Of a DNA stretch of 64,000 bases, positions 1 through 11,924 are shown piece after piece. Every line of letters begins with the position of its first letter. Within the stretch, counting starts at the first letter, position 1. The stretch is taken from assembly GCA_038496675.1 (NCBI GenBank), contig CM076650.1:21676211-21740210 (forward strand), read 5' to 3'. The notes below the pieces were generated by a model. It was not told the origin of the DNA, ran no database searches, and worked only from the letters and a program-made list of their open reading frames with translations. The position numbers and the translations under genes were made by a program. This DNA comes from Rachycentron canadum (lineage: Eukaryota; Chordata; Actinopteri; Carangiformes; Rachycentridae).

Positions 1-1691
1 AGGCAGGTGCTGGGTGAGAAAGATCTAATATGTCTCGCTCCTCTTTCCCTCTCACTCTGAAGTCAAACCTTTTTTGTTTTTCCACGCTCATTCTCCTCAC
101 CTATTCTCTTCCTCTGCTCGCCTCCCCCTCACATTTCTTCAAAAAGTATGAAGCGCTCCTGTGCATCATCGTCATCATCATCATCCATGCCAACATCCTC
201 ATCATCGTTATCCTCATTGTCATCCTCTTTTTGGTGACACTCACAGCAGTTTCAAATTTAATTGGCAACTTGAAGCAGTATCAGAAGTCATCTCCTTCTC
301 CCCAGCGAGGCGACCTCCGTCTCTGTCTCTCCTTTCTCATGTCACTGTGTCTTGATGTGAGTAATTTGCCATTGAAGATTCCTCAGCAAACGAGCGGTGC
401 AGAACAAGTGGTTCCCCTAGAAAGCTGTGTTCTTCCTGAGAGCACTGAAGAGGAAGGTGTCACGGTGTGTGTAGTGCTGCTGCTCTGGATTAGAAATCTA
501 GGTTGGAAACTGTGAGGACATGATGAAACACTGTATGCTTTCTGTTCTATCTAGCTGATAAAGCACAGGAATTGGTAGGAAAAAGTGCCTATCTGGCACT
601 TCGTGTATAGATCACTATCTTTTTCGAGGCCTAGTTAGAGGCGTGCATTGAGCACAGCTGCACTAATATTTAAATGTTTGGCTAACTTCCTACTTAAGCT
701 GACTAAGGAAACTTGGAGGAGTTACAGCCCAACTGTATGTGTATGTATGCACTTATGCACCGAATAGTGACATGAGAATATAAAGACCGAACTTTTTTCC
801 AAAGATTTTAAACAATAATACAGAAGTAAACAACAATTTAAAGATAGTGGAGTAATGGTGTTAAAATCATAGAATAAAGTCACACCCTTCACTGTGGGTG
901 TTCTCGAGTTTCTCTGTTTGAGTTTGAGTCTCTTATTAAACCGTTTGCAGTCCCCACATTTAAATCCACTGGCACCACCCACAAGAAAGCTGACACAGTG
1001 CATAGCACTCAGTAAGAGACCTTCTAGATTTTCCTCCACTGAAGAAACCAGTTTTTCATCTGAAAAGGCTCCGACAAAGAGAAATGAGACCAGAGCAGAA
1101 GCTGACTGGCCATGGGGACAACAGGCTCAAATCTCTGTCGTTACCGACATGGCGAACGCGGCATGCTGCTAAAGTTTGTTTAGTTCAGCTTTTTTATAAG
1201 TCATTTGATGCTGCATAATGTTACATGTATATGCAGGTGGAGGCCAGAGGTGTAGCTAATGAAAGATTTGCTTTGGTCTGAGATGCTGGCGGTGTAGTGC
1301 AACATCTAGTGGCAGTGACGTTCATAACCCGGTTTACAGAACCTTTAAACACCTCCATTTATCAAAAAAAAAAAAAAAAGTTAATTTCAATTGTCAAAAG
1401 TACCGATAAAAAATAATAAATTCACTGTTTACTGCACACTGGTAAATAACAAGCTTAATGAAACAAATCTATTTCGATTATGTTTACAGACATATTTATC
1501 CAGGGAGTTCTTCTAATCATATTAAAATCACATAATTGATTCAAAAATGAACCAAACTGCTGGAGTGTGCTTTCACACGTCTTGGTCTTTTTTTTTTTTT
1601 TTTTTTTTACTAACTGGTAATTTAATTGTTCCAGCAGAAATTCTGCTTTTTCATACATGAACGCTCAGAACTGGCACTTATCTCAGAACAT

Positions 1692-1726
<35 letters not shown>

Positions 1727-2965
1727 AGCCAAGATGTGCGCGTGCAGACATGCAGACACAGACATTTGCTTCGGGAAGTTCCTGGATCACTGTCAAAATA
1801 CTTACACACCTTGACATCCTCCCATCTCTTGTTTAAGCCGCATATGGACGTCATTAACTTTTCACATATGTTCTGTGGTGAAGCCAAGCGTTAACAGCCT
1901 CCTACTCAAATGTGTCCCTCAACCACATTTATGTGATATGTGACGTGTTGGAGTGTGCAGAGATTACAGTGTATTTTAACCTCAGCTAGATGTTACCATA
2001 AGGAGATAACAGCCTGATATTTCACTCACATAATGTTGCGTGTTGCAGTGTTTAAAGGATTAGTTTATCGCAATTACAGAAGAAAAAAAAAAAAAAGTGG
2101 AGACAGTTGGTGCCACTTTTAACTAGGACATCGTTTCTGGACATTCATACAGATGGAGTGTTGAGTTTTCCCAACGTAATTTGAAAACCATAGCATATAA
2201 GACAGAACTGCATTTGGTTAAGATGTAGACAAATACGGATGATATAGCCTGCCTCCACACCCTCCCACCTCCTACTTATCTGCAGCCCGATTCACACAAT
2301 TTGCCACGAACGTCACGCTGCTACTTCTCAGAGTCATAACTCAGTCGAATCAAATCAAACAGACATCACTGACGCACACATGCACACGGTCTCTGCTACA
2401 CGCGGCAGAATTAACCTTTTTATCCAGCCTTTACAGTGGTGTCAGGATCGACAGCGTCCATCAGTCCTGAAAAGCCAACGTCGTCCCCCCATCACCTGAC
2501 TTTTCCTCTTTTTTTTCCTAATTAACTAAGTAACTGTGGGTTATTAAAAGCTGTTCAACTCATTCAGATAATATTTTATCTCATGTGTTTGCTCATTCAA
2601 ATAAGTAATAAATGGGTTGTTACCTAATAGTTAGTCACCATGTTTCGAACTGATTATTTTAACTTTAATTTTTTATTTTAGCAAACAAACTTAACAGTAA
2701 TTAAAAGTAATAAAAAAAAACTGATTGTAACTGATTTGTAACTGATGAAACATCAATATATAACATTTACTAATTATGAGGTCATGTAAAATAAAAGGAG
2801 AACGGACCTGTCTCTTGTGCTGCATTCAGTCCCCACCTATGTACATTTCAACAAAGCTACTGGCAGTAGCCATACATTTTGGTCTATGTTACTCTGTATA
2901 AAACAGGTTACAAACAGGTAATGTGACTCTGACTGGACAGTAGACAGTTGATTCAAAATGATATC
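1..2965. other. Non-coding stretch with simple repeats only
   Basis: I see no gene here. It holds an imperfect (ATC)n tract at about 165-190, an A run at 1364-1379, a T run at about 1588-1608 and a (CA)n microsatellite near 1695-1724. The open frame at 30-515 is rich in Ile, His, Leu and Ser because it crosses the ATC/TCC-rich sequence, and it shows no domain. The rest is AT-rich unique-looking sequence with no recognisable element. Confidence 0.6.
1695..1724. repeat. (CA)n microsatellite
   Basis: About 15 uninterrupted CA units are visible, a typical teleost dinucleotide microsatellite that is probably length-polymorphic. Confidence 0.95.
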
Positions 2966-3491
2966 TTAACCCTTGTATGGTATTTGGGGTCAATTTGATC
3001 CATTTTAAATTTTTACGAGAAGAAAAATGGTACAAGTATAATGATTTCTACCTGATTCTCAATGGCCTATGCCTCAGTTGCTCGTCTGCATTTCATAAGA
3101 TAAAAGTAGCTGATTGTTGAAGTTCCAGTTGATGTATTGAGAGTTTGCATTTGAAATAATAGATGTTAATGAAAACGTTGTCTCACTTCAATATAAGCCT
3201 GATTTATGACACAAGTCTTGAGCATAGTGGATTTTTAACACCAATTGTAACCTTATGACAAAAAAAAATCACACCTCCATTGTTAATTGTGTTCAAGTAG
3301 AGACTGATTGCAATCATTAAACATATATGTTATTTCAATTGTTTGAAATTGAGATAAATACAATATATGTTAATGGTTTATGAAGTATAATTTTATTTCA
3401 GAATTGTTTTTAAAACCCAAAATATGTCCCGGGTCAATTTGACCCGAGGGATACCAGAGGGTCCCAAAAGTGAAGACAGTACAAGGGTTAA
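2966..3491. mobile_element. TTAA-flanked non-autonomous piggyBac-like element
   Basis: The 526-bp unit begins TTAACCCTTGTA and ends TACAAGGGTTAA. It therefore has an identical TTAA at each edge and a perfect 8-bp terminal inverted repeat (CCCTTGTA). Just inside the left end is GGGGTCAATTTGATCC, and inside the right end the palindrome-like GGGTCAATTTGACCC, so a sub-terminal inverted motif is also shared. Duplication of TTAA and C-rich termini are hallmarks of the piggyBac superfamily. The interior is AT-rich and has no open frame resembling a transposase, so this is a MITE-type derivative that would need an enzyme supplied in trans. Family assignment is inference from the termini. Confidence 0.8.
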
Positions 3492-3682
3492 ATGAATTCA
3501 GTTTAGTTTCTCTCGAAACAACTTCAAACCAATGAATGAACTTCAGCTCAGTTGATTCACTTGATTATAGATTATTGAGTAGAACCAGCTTAACCATGTT
3601 TACGCCTCCTCCCATTAAACACACAACCTCCGGTGTTTACAGAATGATCAGACAGGCTTCTGCTCTGTCAACTTCTGGAGCG

Positions 3683-3704
3683 AAAAAAAAAAAAAAAAAA
3701 AAAA
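3683..3704. repeat. A22 homopolymer
   Basis: An uninterrupted run of 22 A is followed by TTGAGTGC. It could be the poly-A tail of a decayed retroposon, but nothing upstream is recognisable, so it is recorded only as a simple repeat. Confidence 0.9.
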
Positions 3705-3889
3705 TTGAGTGCTTATGTGAATGAAATTAACCTGTAGTAAAAAAAACAAAACAAAAAGAAGACATATTTGCATATATACAGCATATTCCCAATTATGTTG
3801 CATGCTTAAAAATCTCTCCTCATCAGCTCATCATTTATTCTCATTAGCGTTGGAGCCAAGATAAACTGGCTGCTTGTTTGTTTTGTTGT

Positions 3890-4014
3890 CTGATGGTGTT
3901 TGATTTTCTGTGTTGGTTGTATTTTTTTCTTGATCTCGTGCAGCTCTTTGGTCAGCTGTTCCTTTTTTTTTTTTTAAAGCGTGATCTATAAATAAATTTG
4001 AGTTGAATTGAATT
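3890..4014 (+). mobile_element. L2-like LINE, 3' end fragment
   Basis: The stretch has the typical 3' end of a fish L2-like LINE: a T-rich 3' UTR, then GTGCAGCTCTTTGGTCAGCTG, then AAAGCGTGATCTATAAATAAA and a short (TTGAAT)-type tail. In fish L2-like copies the corresponding sequences read CAGCACTTTGGTCAACTG and a CTATAAATAAA box followed by TTGAATTGAA. No ORF remains, so the copy is 5'-truncated, as is usual for target-primed insertion. The exact 5' edge is uncertain. Confidence 0.7.
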
Positions 4015-4063
4015 CTGTTTAATTTTTTATTTCACTTGCCACAAACAATTTTACACCATCACA

Positions 4064-4120
4064 TAAGCAATAAAACAGACTCTCTCAGACGTAGTTGTTT
4101 GAACTACGTCTTATTGCTTA
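4064..4120. repeat. Nested inverted repeat (10-bp perfect stem)
   Basis: AGACGTAGTT (4087-4096) and AACTACGTCT (4102-4111) are perfect reverse complements around a 5-base spacer. Outside them, TAAGCAATAA (4064-4073) is the reverse complement of TTATTGCTTA (4111-4120). The right half is continuous and the left half carries about 13 extra bases between the two arm segments. This could fold as an interrupted cruciform or be the rest of a small foldback insertion. Confidence 0.85.
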
Positions 4121-4124
4121 AAAG

Positions 4125-5015
4125 CTTCTCATCTGAGTTTCAATTTGCGCGTGCGTTGTGTAAATGATGATGTTGTTTGGTGATATTCAAATATGCTTTA
4201 GAGGATATTGAAAAGATAACCTTGCAACAAGGGGACAAAGGCAACAAAGAATAGACATTTCAGGGTGTCTTGGTGGAACCATTTCTTTGCCAAGTCGTAT
4301 CACTGTTGTCTCCACATAATAGATGGTGGTTTACCAGTTTCTGTAGACGTTTTCAACAAGGTCGCAAATGAGGTCAGCTCACTCACTAAATTCTTCAGGG
4401 ACATTAACAAAATGAAAAATGGAGGATGAATTGCATAAGTTATGTTAGCTTTTTTTCCCCCAGAGTTAGAGCAAGCACACGGGAGAAAACGGAGTGATTC
4501 GAACGAACGAGAATCATCTGGATTAGAGCCACGATCTAAACTGTCCCTCAATTTATCGTCTCCTGCCCCTCTCCCCCTCTCTCTCCCTCCCTCTGTGTGC
4601 TGTCTCACTCACTCTCATTTCCCTTGCAGTATATTGCGTAGTCGCAGACACATATTCCAGTCTGGCAGAGGGCCTGGCTTTAGGACTGAGCATATGGCCG
4701 GTGGCTATCGGGGCATTAAGGGTGAGGAGAGGGGAAAGAAAGAGGGATGAGGGGTGAGAGAAGGCAAGATAGCACCAAAGCTGGCAGTGGAAATGCTTGA
4801 CTGTCATTTTATATGCCAGCTTGAGCAGAGGGCGCACACACGCAGACGCACACACACGTATAAATTGCACCGATACATTCAATCTATTGTGCCACACACA
4901 CACATTTTACATACTTAAGACTTTCTCTCCTCTATGAGCCGCACTTACAGTTGCACTTTTACCCTTGAACATTGAACAAACCTCACTCACTCCGTCATGC
5001 TATATGAGGCATGAG

Positions 5016-5065
<50 letters not shown>

Positions 5066-6495
5066 CGGACAGGCTGGGTTATCGTAGCAGGCTTGTGGGC
5101 CTTGTCAAAACGCATGTGAGAAAATGCAGAGTGACACATGTAGCCTTTCTGCTCTCTCACACTAACATGGTTATTCTCCCATCGCCTGCTCCACCAATCT
5201 CTCGCTCACATGCATGCACACACACACACACACACTCACGGACACGCAACAGTGGTGCGTGCACTTGCACTGGAGTTGAGTCTCAAAGCTATAGTTCGTT
5301 CTGCAGCTGCAACTGCAATCCGTTTTTTTGTGCTTCCAGGTTGGAATGTGGGAATTTTTCACAGAAGTCCAGATTGTTGATTCGGTAAATCCCAAGCAAA
5401 ACATGCGCTTTAAGACAAAGGGCCACTTGAGTGACTTCCATATTAAAAACTGCCAGTTTAAATGTTTCTCGCCGGATATTGCTTCAGACAACAAATCTCT
5501 CCGACCTAATCATTTCCAAGATAATAAATCAAAGTCGTTTTAACTTTAATGAATTTCAACCACGTTCTGATTGAGCAAAGAGATGAGGCTCCTTTGAGTC
5601 CATTGAAGCGTGTCGCCGAGACCTCTATCGGATCATATATCAATGCCACTTCCCTTTGCCACATCTTCCTCCAACACATTATCACCAGCACTGTCAGATA
5701 CCAGTACAAATGAGAAAACAATAGGGAGATGAGAGCAAGTTGTTGAATATTCATAGGGAGGATAAGGATACAACTGGGACATTTTGGGGCTTTATCGGCA
5801 CTAACAGGATCTAAGCCATAGTAATTCATGCTAAATCCAAACCAAATCGGCCCCAGTGCTGTTTCGGTGGAAAATAAAAAAAATTAAAAAAAAAAAAGAA
5901 AAGAAAAGAGAATAGACTTGGGTTGAATCTCCAGAGTGCTTTTGTGATCTGTTTCCATGTCATCTCTATCCTCATTTCATGTATCACAACAAGCTAGTTG
6001 AGATATCGCTCACTCTCTTCATTTCCTCCACTGTGTCGCATCTTGAGCTGGAGGCAAAGAAAGAGAGCAGAAGGAATCAAGAAAACAAATTTGCAAAACC
6101 GGATGCGTTAGTTTCACTGTTAAAGGAGACATGCGGCAAAAAAAAATAAATAAAAAATAAAAAAAATTGAACAGCTTTGAGATTCATCTTTGTTGAAAGG
6201 CACAGACGCTTTTCTCACACATAGTGAATATGTAACCTTCAGGGAGTATCTATTTGGCATATTTGTTGTTCCGACCTCATGCTCTGTTGCTCCCCATCTA
6301 GAGCGGTTGACCTTTGGAGACTCTGACTTAGCCGTTTCTTAAAACGGAGTTCTTCCTCTGAGACCAGACTAAAGGTATTAGTATTTGACTGCACAACCTT
6401 TCCCAAAGGCCTCTGGGTAAAAGACAGTAACCCAAGTGGCCTATGTGTGTTTGGTGGATAAGTTGTGTCTTTGCATGTGTGTGTATGTATGTATG
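4125..6495. other. Non-coding stretch with CA/GT microsatellites
   Basis: No gene is supported. Overlapping open frames at 4300-4900 on both strands are shadows of a CT/GA-rich stretch. A GT array at 5017-5061 ends in a GC alternation, and a CA tract lies at about 5216-5235. A-rich tracts occur near 5876-5905 and 6139-6165. Nothing else is recognised. Confidence 0.55.
5017..5061. repeat. (GT)n-(GC)n alternating tract
   Basis: About 19 GT units run directly into GCGCGCGC. Alternating purine-pyrimidine sequence of this kind, especially with a CG segment, is prone to adopt Z-DNA. A similar CG-interrupted GT array recurs at 48603-48666 and 63365-63442. Confidence 0.95.
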
Positions 6496-6497
6496 TG

Positions 6498-6703
6498 TGG
6501 ACTTGTTATACCACACTTGTGGAGTCCAACCGCTTTGTGGGGACCATAATGTAGGACCCCAGAAGTTTAAATGGCTGTTTGAGGATTATGAGTTGGCTTT
6601 TAGGGTTAGACGTTACATGTGATGGTTAAGGTTTGGGTAATGGGCTAGAGGATGCATTCTGACAATGACAGGCCCCCGCAAATATAGTAAAACAAGTCAT
6701 TTT
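6498..6703 (+). repeat. Dispersed teleost repeat (GTGGGGACC type) flanked by GT tracts
   Basis: The segment starts GGACTTGTTATACCACAC, contains TTTGTGGGGACCATAATGTA and TTTTAGGGTTAGA, and ends in ATAGTAAAACAAGTCATTTT. This order of motifs matches a repeat I know from many teleost genomes that sits between GT microsatellites, exactly as here (GTAT/GTGT before 6498 and GTGTGTATGTGTGTG after 6703). The copy is diverged. No coding capacity is apparent and the mode of mobility is not evident. Confidence 0.7.
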
Positions 6704-6709
6704 GTGTGT

Positions 6710-8195
6710 ATGTGTGTGTGGGCACACATGAGTGTGTGTGTGTGTACAGGATGCAGTATATATATATAGTATATACAGTATTATCAGAAAACAGCACATA
6801 CAGCTTTTTCCTTCTTCTTAGGGGCACAGGTTTTGTCAGAGCAGACATAAACTCATAACAAAGGTAAATCAATGACACACAATCCATATGTTGCTTTGTT
6901 TCGTATAAACAAATCAATATACCTTGAGGGCATTTAGTCACATATCATAAAATGTGATCAATTAGAGTTTTTGTTTAATGTGTTTAACCTTGTGTCAAAG
7001 CTGACTTCACAAAACTTAAAAAAGCTCAATTATGTAACTGATTTATCTGGACTGTGCGTATAATATGAAAGTACACAAATCAAACACATCGTTTGATGGC
7101 ATAGGTACATATGTCATAGGACACATCATGAGGACATGTACAATAGATGACCATGTGGCTGCACACACACACTTGCATATATACAAAAGAATCGTTCAAT
7201 TGCTTTAAAATGTATAAAGTCCTAATTGTAGTGGTCTAAATGACCATGTGTCTATGCCAAAGGTGTCGCTCATAGTGACAAACCAAGAGAGTTATCATGC
7301 CACTTTGTAGCTTTCCCCAACTCTGTACAGCATTTTAGTCTCTTTCAGCTCACTGTTTTGGTTTTGCAGAGAACATTACAAAGTGTTTAGCAGCTAAACA
7401 TATTTCCCTCAGGAGAAAAAGAACCCAGACCAGAGATAAATGAGAGTAAATGCTGGACTTACATTCACCTGGTAAGCAGAAACACCACTGCACACAAATG
7501 TTTCTCTGTAACTACCAGATGTAATATTATGCAACTCTTGGCTAATATTCACCATCTTGTGTAGTAGCCAGTAGCCAGAAAATCTGCTTTAACTACAGAG
7601 AGAACCGAACCCATACTAACAGACAGGCCTTTATTGTTAACGTTTTATTAGCGATATTCATCTTCTGAAAGTCTCTCTTTTCAGTTTTTTGTCAAGCCAA
7701 ACCCAACACGTCCTTCACGTTTACCCCATGTCTTCAATTCAGAGTCATTCTGGCAGCAGAGCATCACGATACGCTCATCTTTCTCTTTTTACAGCTGCTG
7801 TCATGAGCTTCTTTGTTTCTTTGTTTACTTGATTAGTTGTTTGTGCTAAGTTACATTATGCAGAAACTGGTTCATATTAAAAAAAAAAAAAAGAGACAAT
7901 TTCTTGAGTAATTTTGCATGTTGTCACTATGCATTGTTTGGCATTTCCAGGTGACATTTCACACCATATTATTACTCTAATCTAAAACTTAATTAAACAC
8001 ACATGTCCTTTTGGCATGCTATTTATATGCCGTTCCATAGCATCGCACAGTTTCAGCAGGCAAAATCCCTTTTTTCTTCTTCTTTTTTTTTTTTTGGTAG
8101 ACAGATAGATAGGTCTCTGAGGTGCTGTGATCAGAGTTTGTTGGATTTTTCTCGCTTCAGGCTAAAACCTTAAAGAGAGTGTGCTTGTGGTTGTG
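6710..8195. other. Non-coding stretch, nothing recognised
   Basis: AT-rich sequence with a short TA tract near 6757-6777, A-runs near 7880 and T-runs near 8080. No gene, splice-flanked open frame or transposon end was recognised. Confidence 0.5.
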
Positions 8196-8199
8196 ATTC

Positions 8200-8352
8200 T
8201 TGAACTTTTGGTACCCTCTCCCTTTGGATTTATCTGTGGACAGTGTGGACACCTCTGAAAAAGCAGTTCAAGACCCACCTGGTTCGACTTGCCTTTGTAT
8301 TTTATAATGTTTTAATCCGTCTGTATTTTATATCAATTGCCGTATGTTTTTT
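8200..8352 (+). pseudogene. LINE (L2-like) reverse-transcriptase ORF, C-terminal remnant
   Basis: Translation from 8243 gives PLKKQFKTHLVRLAF, which resembles the conserved end of fish L2-like ORF2 proteins, usually close to FKKQLKTHLFRLAF. The residues expected just upstream (Ser-Val-Asp-Thr) are encoded by AGTGTGGACACC in a different frame. A one-base insertion in the A-run near 8257-8262 would explain this. The fragment then enters a T-rich 3' sequence. It is a dead 5'-truncated insertion. The exact LINE clade is inferred from the motif. Confidence 0.65.
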
Positions 8353-9053
8353 TTTTTTTTTTGCAACACACTCGCTGCTTAAAAGGTGCAGCATAAAAGA
8401 AGCTCAATATAAGCTCAATCGGGAAGATTGTCTTCATAGCTTTTTCATTTACACTCTCACCTCACTTCTTGCAAGCAGCTGACTTCCGGTGTTTTCTGTA
8501 ACTAGTCAGATTTCGCCACCATCTCCAATGCTTCACACAGCCACACTCCGATCTCAAATACGATCACATTACTTCTCATAATTCTCACTTTTCCTCTCGT
8601 GTTTTTCACACGGCAGTAAAAATGTATTCAAATTTATGAAATGTTGTATTTGTGTTTTTGATGAAGACAAACAAAAGAACAGCAGATTGGTGGGTAAGGC
8701 GTGATGTGCGGCTTTTAAAAGTTTAAAAGATGTATTTCTATGGTTGGGGTTAAATTGTCGAACAACGTCGATACTGTATAAATTTAAGAACATGTAGTTC
8801 ATGTTTTGTTTTTTTTTTAATGATCTGCAAACCTATTTTTGAGGGGGAAAAAATTAGTTTACACATCTCATTATTTCTGAGGGTTGTTCTTTTCTTTTTT
8901 GGTGGGTATCTTCAACTGATAAGAATAAAGGCAGGTATATGTAAGTATTTTAGCCTGAGCCTATTCAGTTACCTACTAATGCATAAATCATTGACTTTGT
9001 TTTTTTTTTTTTTGCCCTTTATGTCTGTGTGTGTCTTTGCTCCAGGTGATCAG

Positions 9054-9105
9054 TGGATGCAGGTGTGGAAGCTTCTAGAGCAGTTCATTGACACACCTGC
9101 ATCCA
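9054..9105. repeat. 14-bp perfect inverted repeat
   Basis: TGGATGCAGGTGTG (9054-9067) and CACACCTGCATCCA (9092-9105) are perfect reverse complements separated by 24 bases. The spacer contains the palindrome GAAGCTTC. The structure would make a stable stem, but the arms are too short for a usual microRNA precursor. It may be the footprint of an old terminal-inverted-repeat element or a chance structure. Confidence 0.9.
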
Positions 9106-11874
9106 ATAACCCACCACCTGCAGTATTTCTACCCTGGTACTTTTTGGTGATTTTGAGTCTCTAACATAGTCTCTAACCTACCCTACCTCTACCCTGGCCA
9201 CGCCGCACCGCCTCCAGTTGTCCTCCCAGTTGCGAACCACTCCGCTCACCCTCGCTGCCTCCAGTCGCCACCCACCTCCCCTCATTCAGCCTCCCTCACT
9301 GCCACATCAAAGTCCCCAAGCTCTGCTGGTTTCCATGTCAGTCTCTGTCCAAAAGAAAAGCTGTGAGCATAACACTTTATTTTCTTTGTATCACTGTGTT
9401 ATGTGTGATGATTAATTAAAACCTACTACTAAATTTAATATGCCACCCACAATGTCTTTGTTACCAGGCTCTTATGAGGGACAAGCCTAAATTTGTTTTT
9501 CTGGACATGCTTCCCAATTACAGTGCTAATTTTCAATGTGCCAATTTGTATATCTTCATACTCTAAAAATGACAAATGTGAATGGTGATAGCTGTTTGTC
9601 TCACTCAAACAGCAAGCAGGAAGGACAAGCTACATGTAATGTGAGAACTGCAGCGATAAATCAGACAGAGCAGAGGCAGAGGCAAAAGGAAAATAAGAGG
9701 AGGGGTTGTGGTGGGGGTGGGGGGGTAAAATTATTTTTAGCATTACCATTCAGACAGGCAGTGACCAACGCAATTTAATCTGACCTCAGAACAAATAGGG
9801 CTGTGTGTTGTTATGAATGTGGATCAGAGGACAGGTCAGAGGGATAATTGGTAAATTGTGAATAATAATGGCGGGTTGTCATTTCAGTAGACTGTGAAAG
9901 AGGATAAGAATATATCACTATAGTCCATCTCGATCATGTCAGCTCCTGTCCAAGTATGTAACGGTCATGTTGCATAAGCAAAGTGGAGGAGCAGCGGTGG
10001 CTACGTGGATGCAACGCAGTGTGACACAAGGATGCGGAGACACTGATGTCACGGAAACAGTAGATGATAGTAAAAAAAAAAAAAAAGAAAGAAAGAAAGG
10101 AAGAAAAAGTACAGGACGTGAGAGTGAAATCTGAATTGATATCGAGACAGTAAAATCCCACTGATGACAGCACATCACTCGAGCAGCAGATGTTAAATCT
10201 GTTTCAGCATCCCATCATGCTCTGTGGACATCTCTTTGAACATAATGAACAGCCCCACCTGATTTCATATCACCGGCGCACATTTGATGACCACGCTTTT
10301 CCTGCATTAATTTGACGCGTCAGAAAAACAACAACAGCTTTTCCTCAGGTGACTAAGAATGTGATCAGACTGAGTCAGCGGGAACAGTCTGTCAGCAGGG
10401 ATATTATAGCAAGTGCAGCAGGAGCCCCCTCGGTACGAAGATGAACTGAGTGGGGCAAAAGTGGGGGGCAGTCACTGTTTGACAAACCGACTTTGAACCG
10501 GCGTGTTGCCCACGTCACGCATCCCTCCACCAGAGTCCGGAGACTTAGTGGAATCAATGCCCAGGTGCACCGAAGCTGTTCTGGCAACACATGGTGGCCC
10601 ATCACCTCACTGGGACACTGTTGGTTTCTATATATGACTTGAAACACATCAGCACCTGCTGCCAATTAGCACAGACCCTCCACCATCTGAGAGCAGATCA
10701 CACTCAATGGCTCCCGGTGATTTGCAGAGCTTCCAGGTAATAACAGTCTCCATTTGGGTGATTGAGGAGTTAAACAGGATACACCCATGCTTGCTTATGT
10801 GTGTGTGTGTGTGTGTGTTTTTTTCTCCTGCTAGGTACTCAGGATGGTACTTGGTGAACGTGTGAGAGGCTCCAGATGTGCAGCATTGTGGTCCTTCAGG
10901 GGGAGCTTGTTGTCCAACAGCACTTCTCAGCTGTTCTGAAATTCACAAGACACGAGGACTGAGATTTTTTTTTTTTTTTTTGCCTCTTCATGCTCATGGT
11001 TACATTGATTCAATCATAAATGACGTTCAAGCTTTATATTCTTTTCCGTGATGACTGTTTTTTTTGTTTTCTCTCTTCTTTCCTCCTGTTCTAACTAACT
11101 CACTGGAGATGGGAAAAGCACCAGATGGTCTAATACACTGTTCAAACATCTCATTTAGCTTTGGATTCAAGTGTAAGCACTTGCGCCTACAGTTTGTAGT
11201 ATGGTGCATCCGTGCATGATTCTTATTCTTGTTACATCCTGCAAGATTTACACGTCTTTATATAGCTGCAGCGCTGATAGAAAAATTCATTTGAGGATAC
11301 ATTTGTTGTGCGTTGTTCATATTTCTGCTCCTCTGATAATTCCAATCACTCTTGTGCTTTTTTGCATCATAAACCCATTTCCACTACGTGTGGGTGGCTG
11401 GTAGAGGGCATACTATTAATTGAATTGGGCGACTTAATTGCTTAAAAATAGCAAACAGCAACAACAACACACCCAAGTGTGCTGTCGCAACAGCACAAGA
11501 TTTGCAAAGGCTGATTAGTGACCAAAGGAACGGCTCTGATGTGAGTAGCTTCGTTTGATGTGACATGATTTTAAGGTCTTTTTTTTTTTTTTCTTTCTTT
11601 TTTTGCACGTTTCTGTGAAGTCCTTCATTCTTCCACACGCAGCAGATTTGCCACCTGTGAGTCTGGAGATTAGTGAATTGAATAGTGTATTTCACTGTGT
11701 TGTTGATGAGTAAAGATTGGGAAATGCTGCTGGCTGCTGTGCTGTGAAGCAGCAGTGGCTGCTGCACCGCAGAGAGAGCGAGAGATAGAGAGAGGGACAG
11801 ACTGACAGACAGAGAGACCACCTGCTGTAGTTATAGATATAGCGAATTTGGACTTAATACCCCCCCTTCCTCCG

Positions 11875-11924
11875 ACACACACTCACACACACACCCACAC
11901 ACACACTCACATACACACACACAT
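11875..11924. repeat. Interrupted (CA)n microsatellite
   Basis: CA units are interrupted by CTCA, CCCA and CATA variants, about 50 bp in total. It follows a purine-rich GAGAGA stretch at about 11773-11818. Confidence 0.9.

Noticed and set aside
30..515. 161-codon frame with a hydrophobic Ile/Leu-rich segment resembling a membrane helix
   Set aside because: The hydrophobic run comes from ATC/CTC-rich sequence. No homology was recognised and no conserved context is present.
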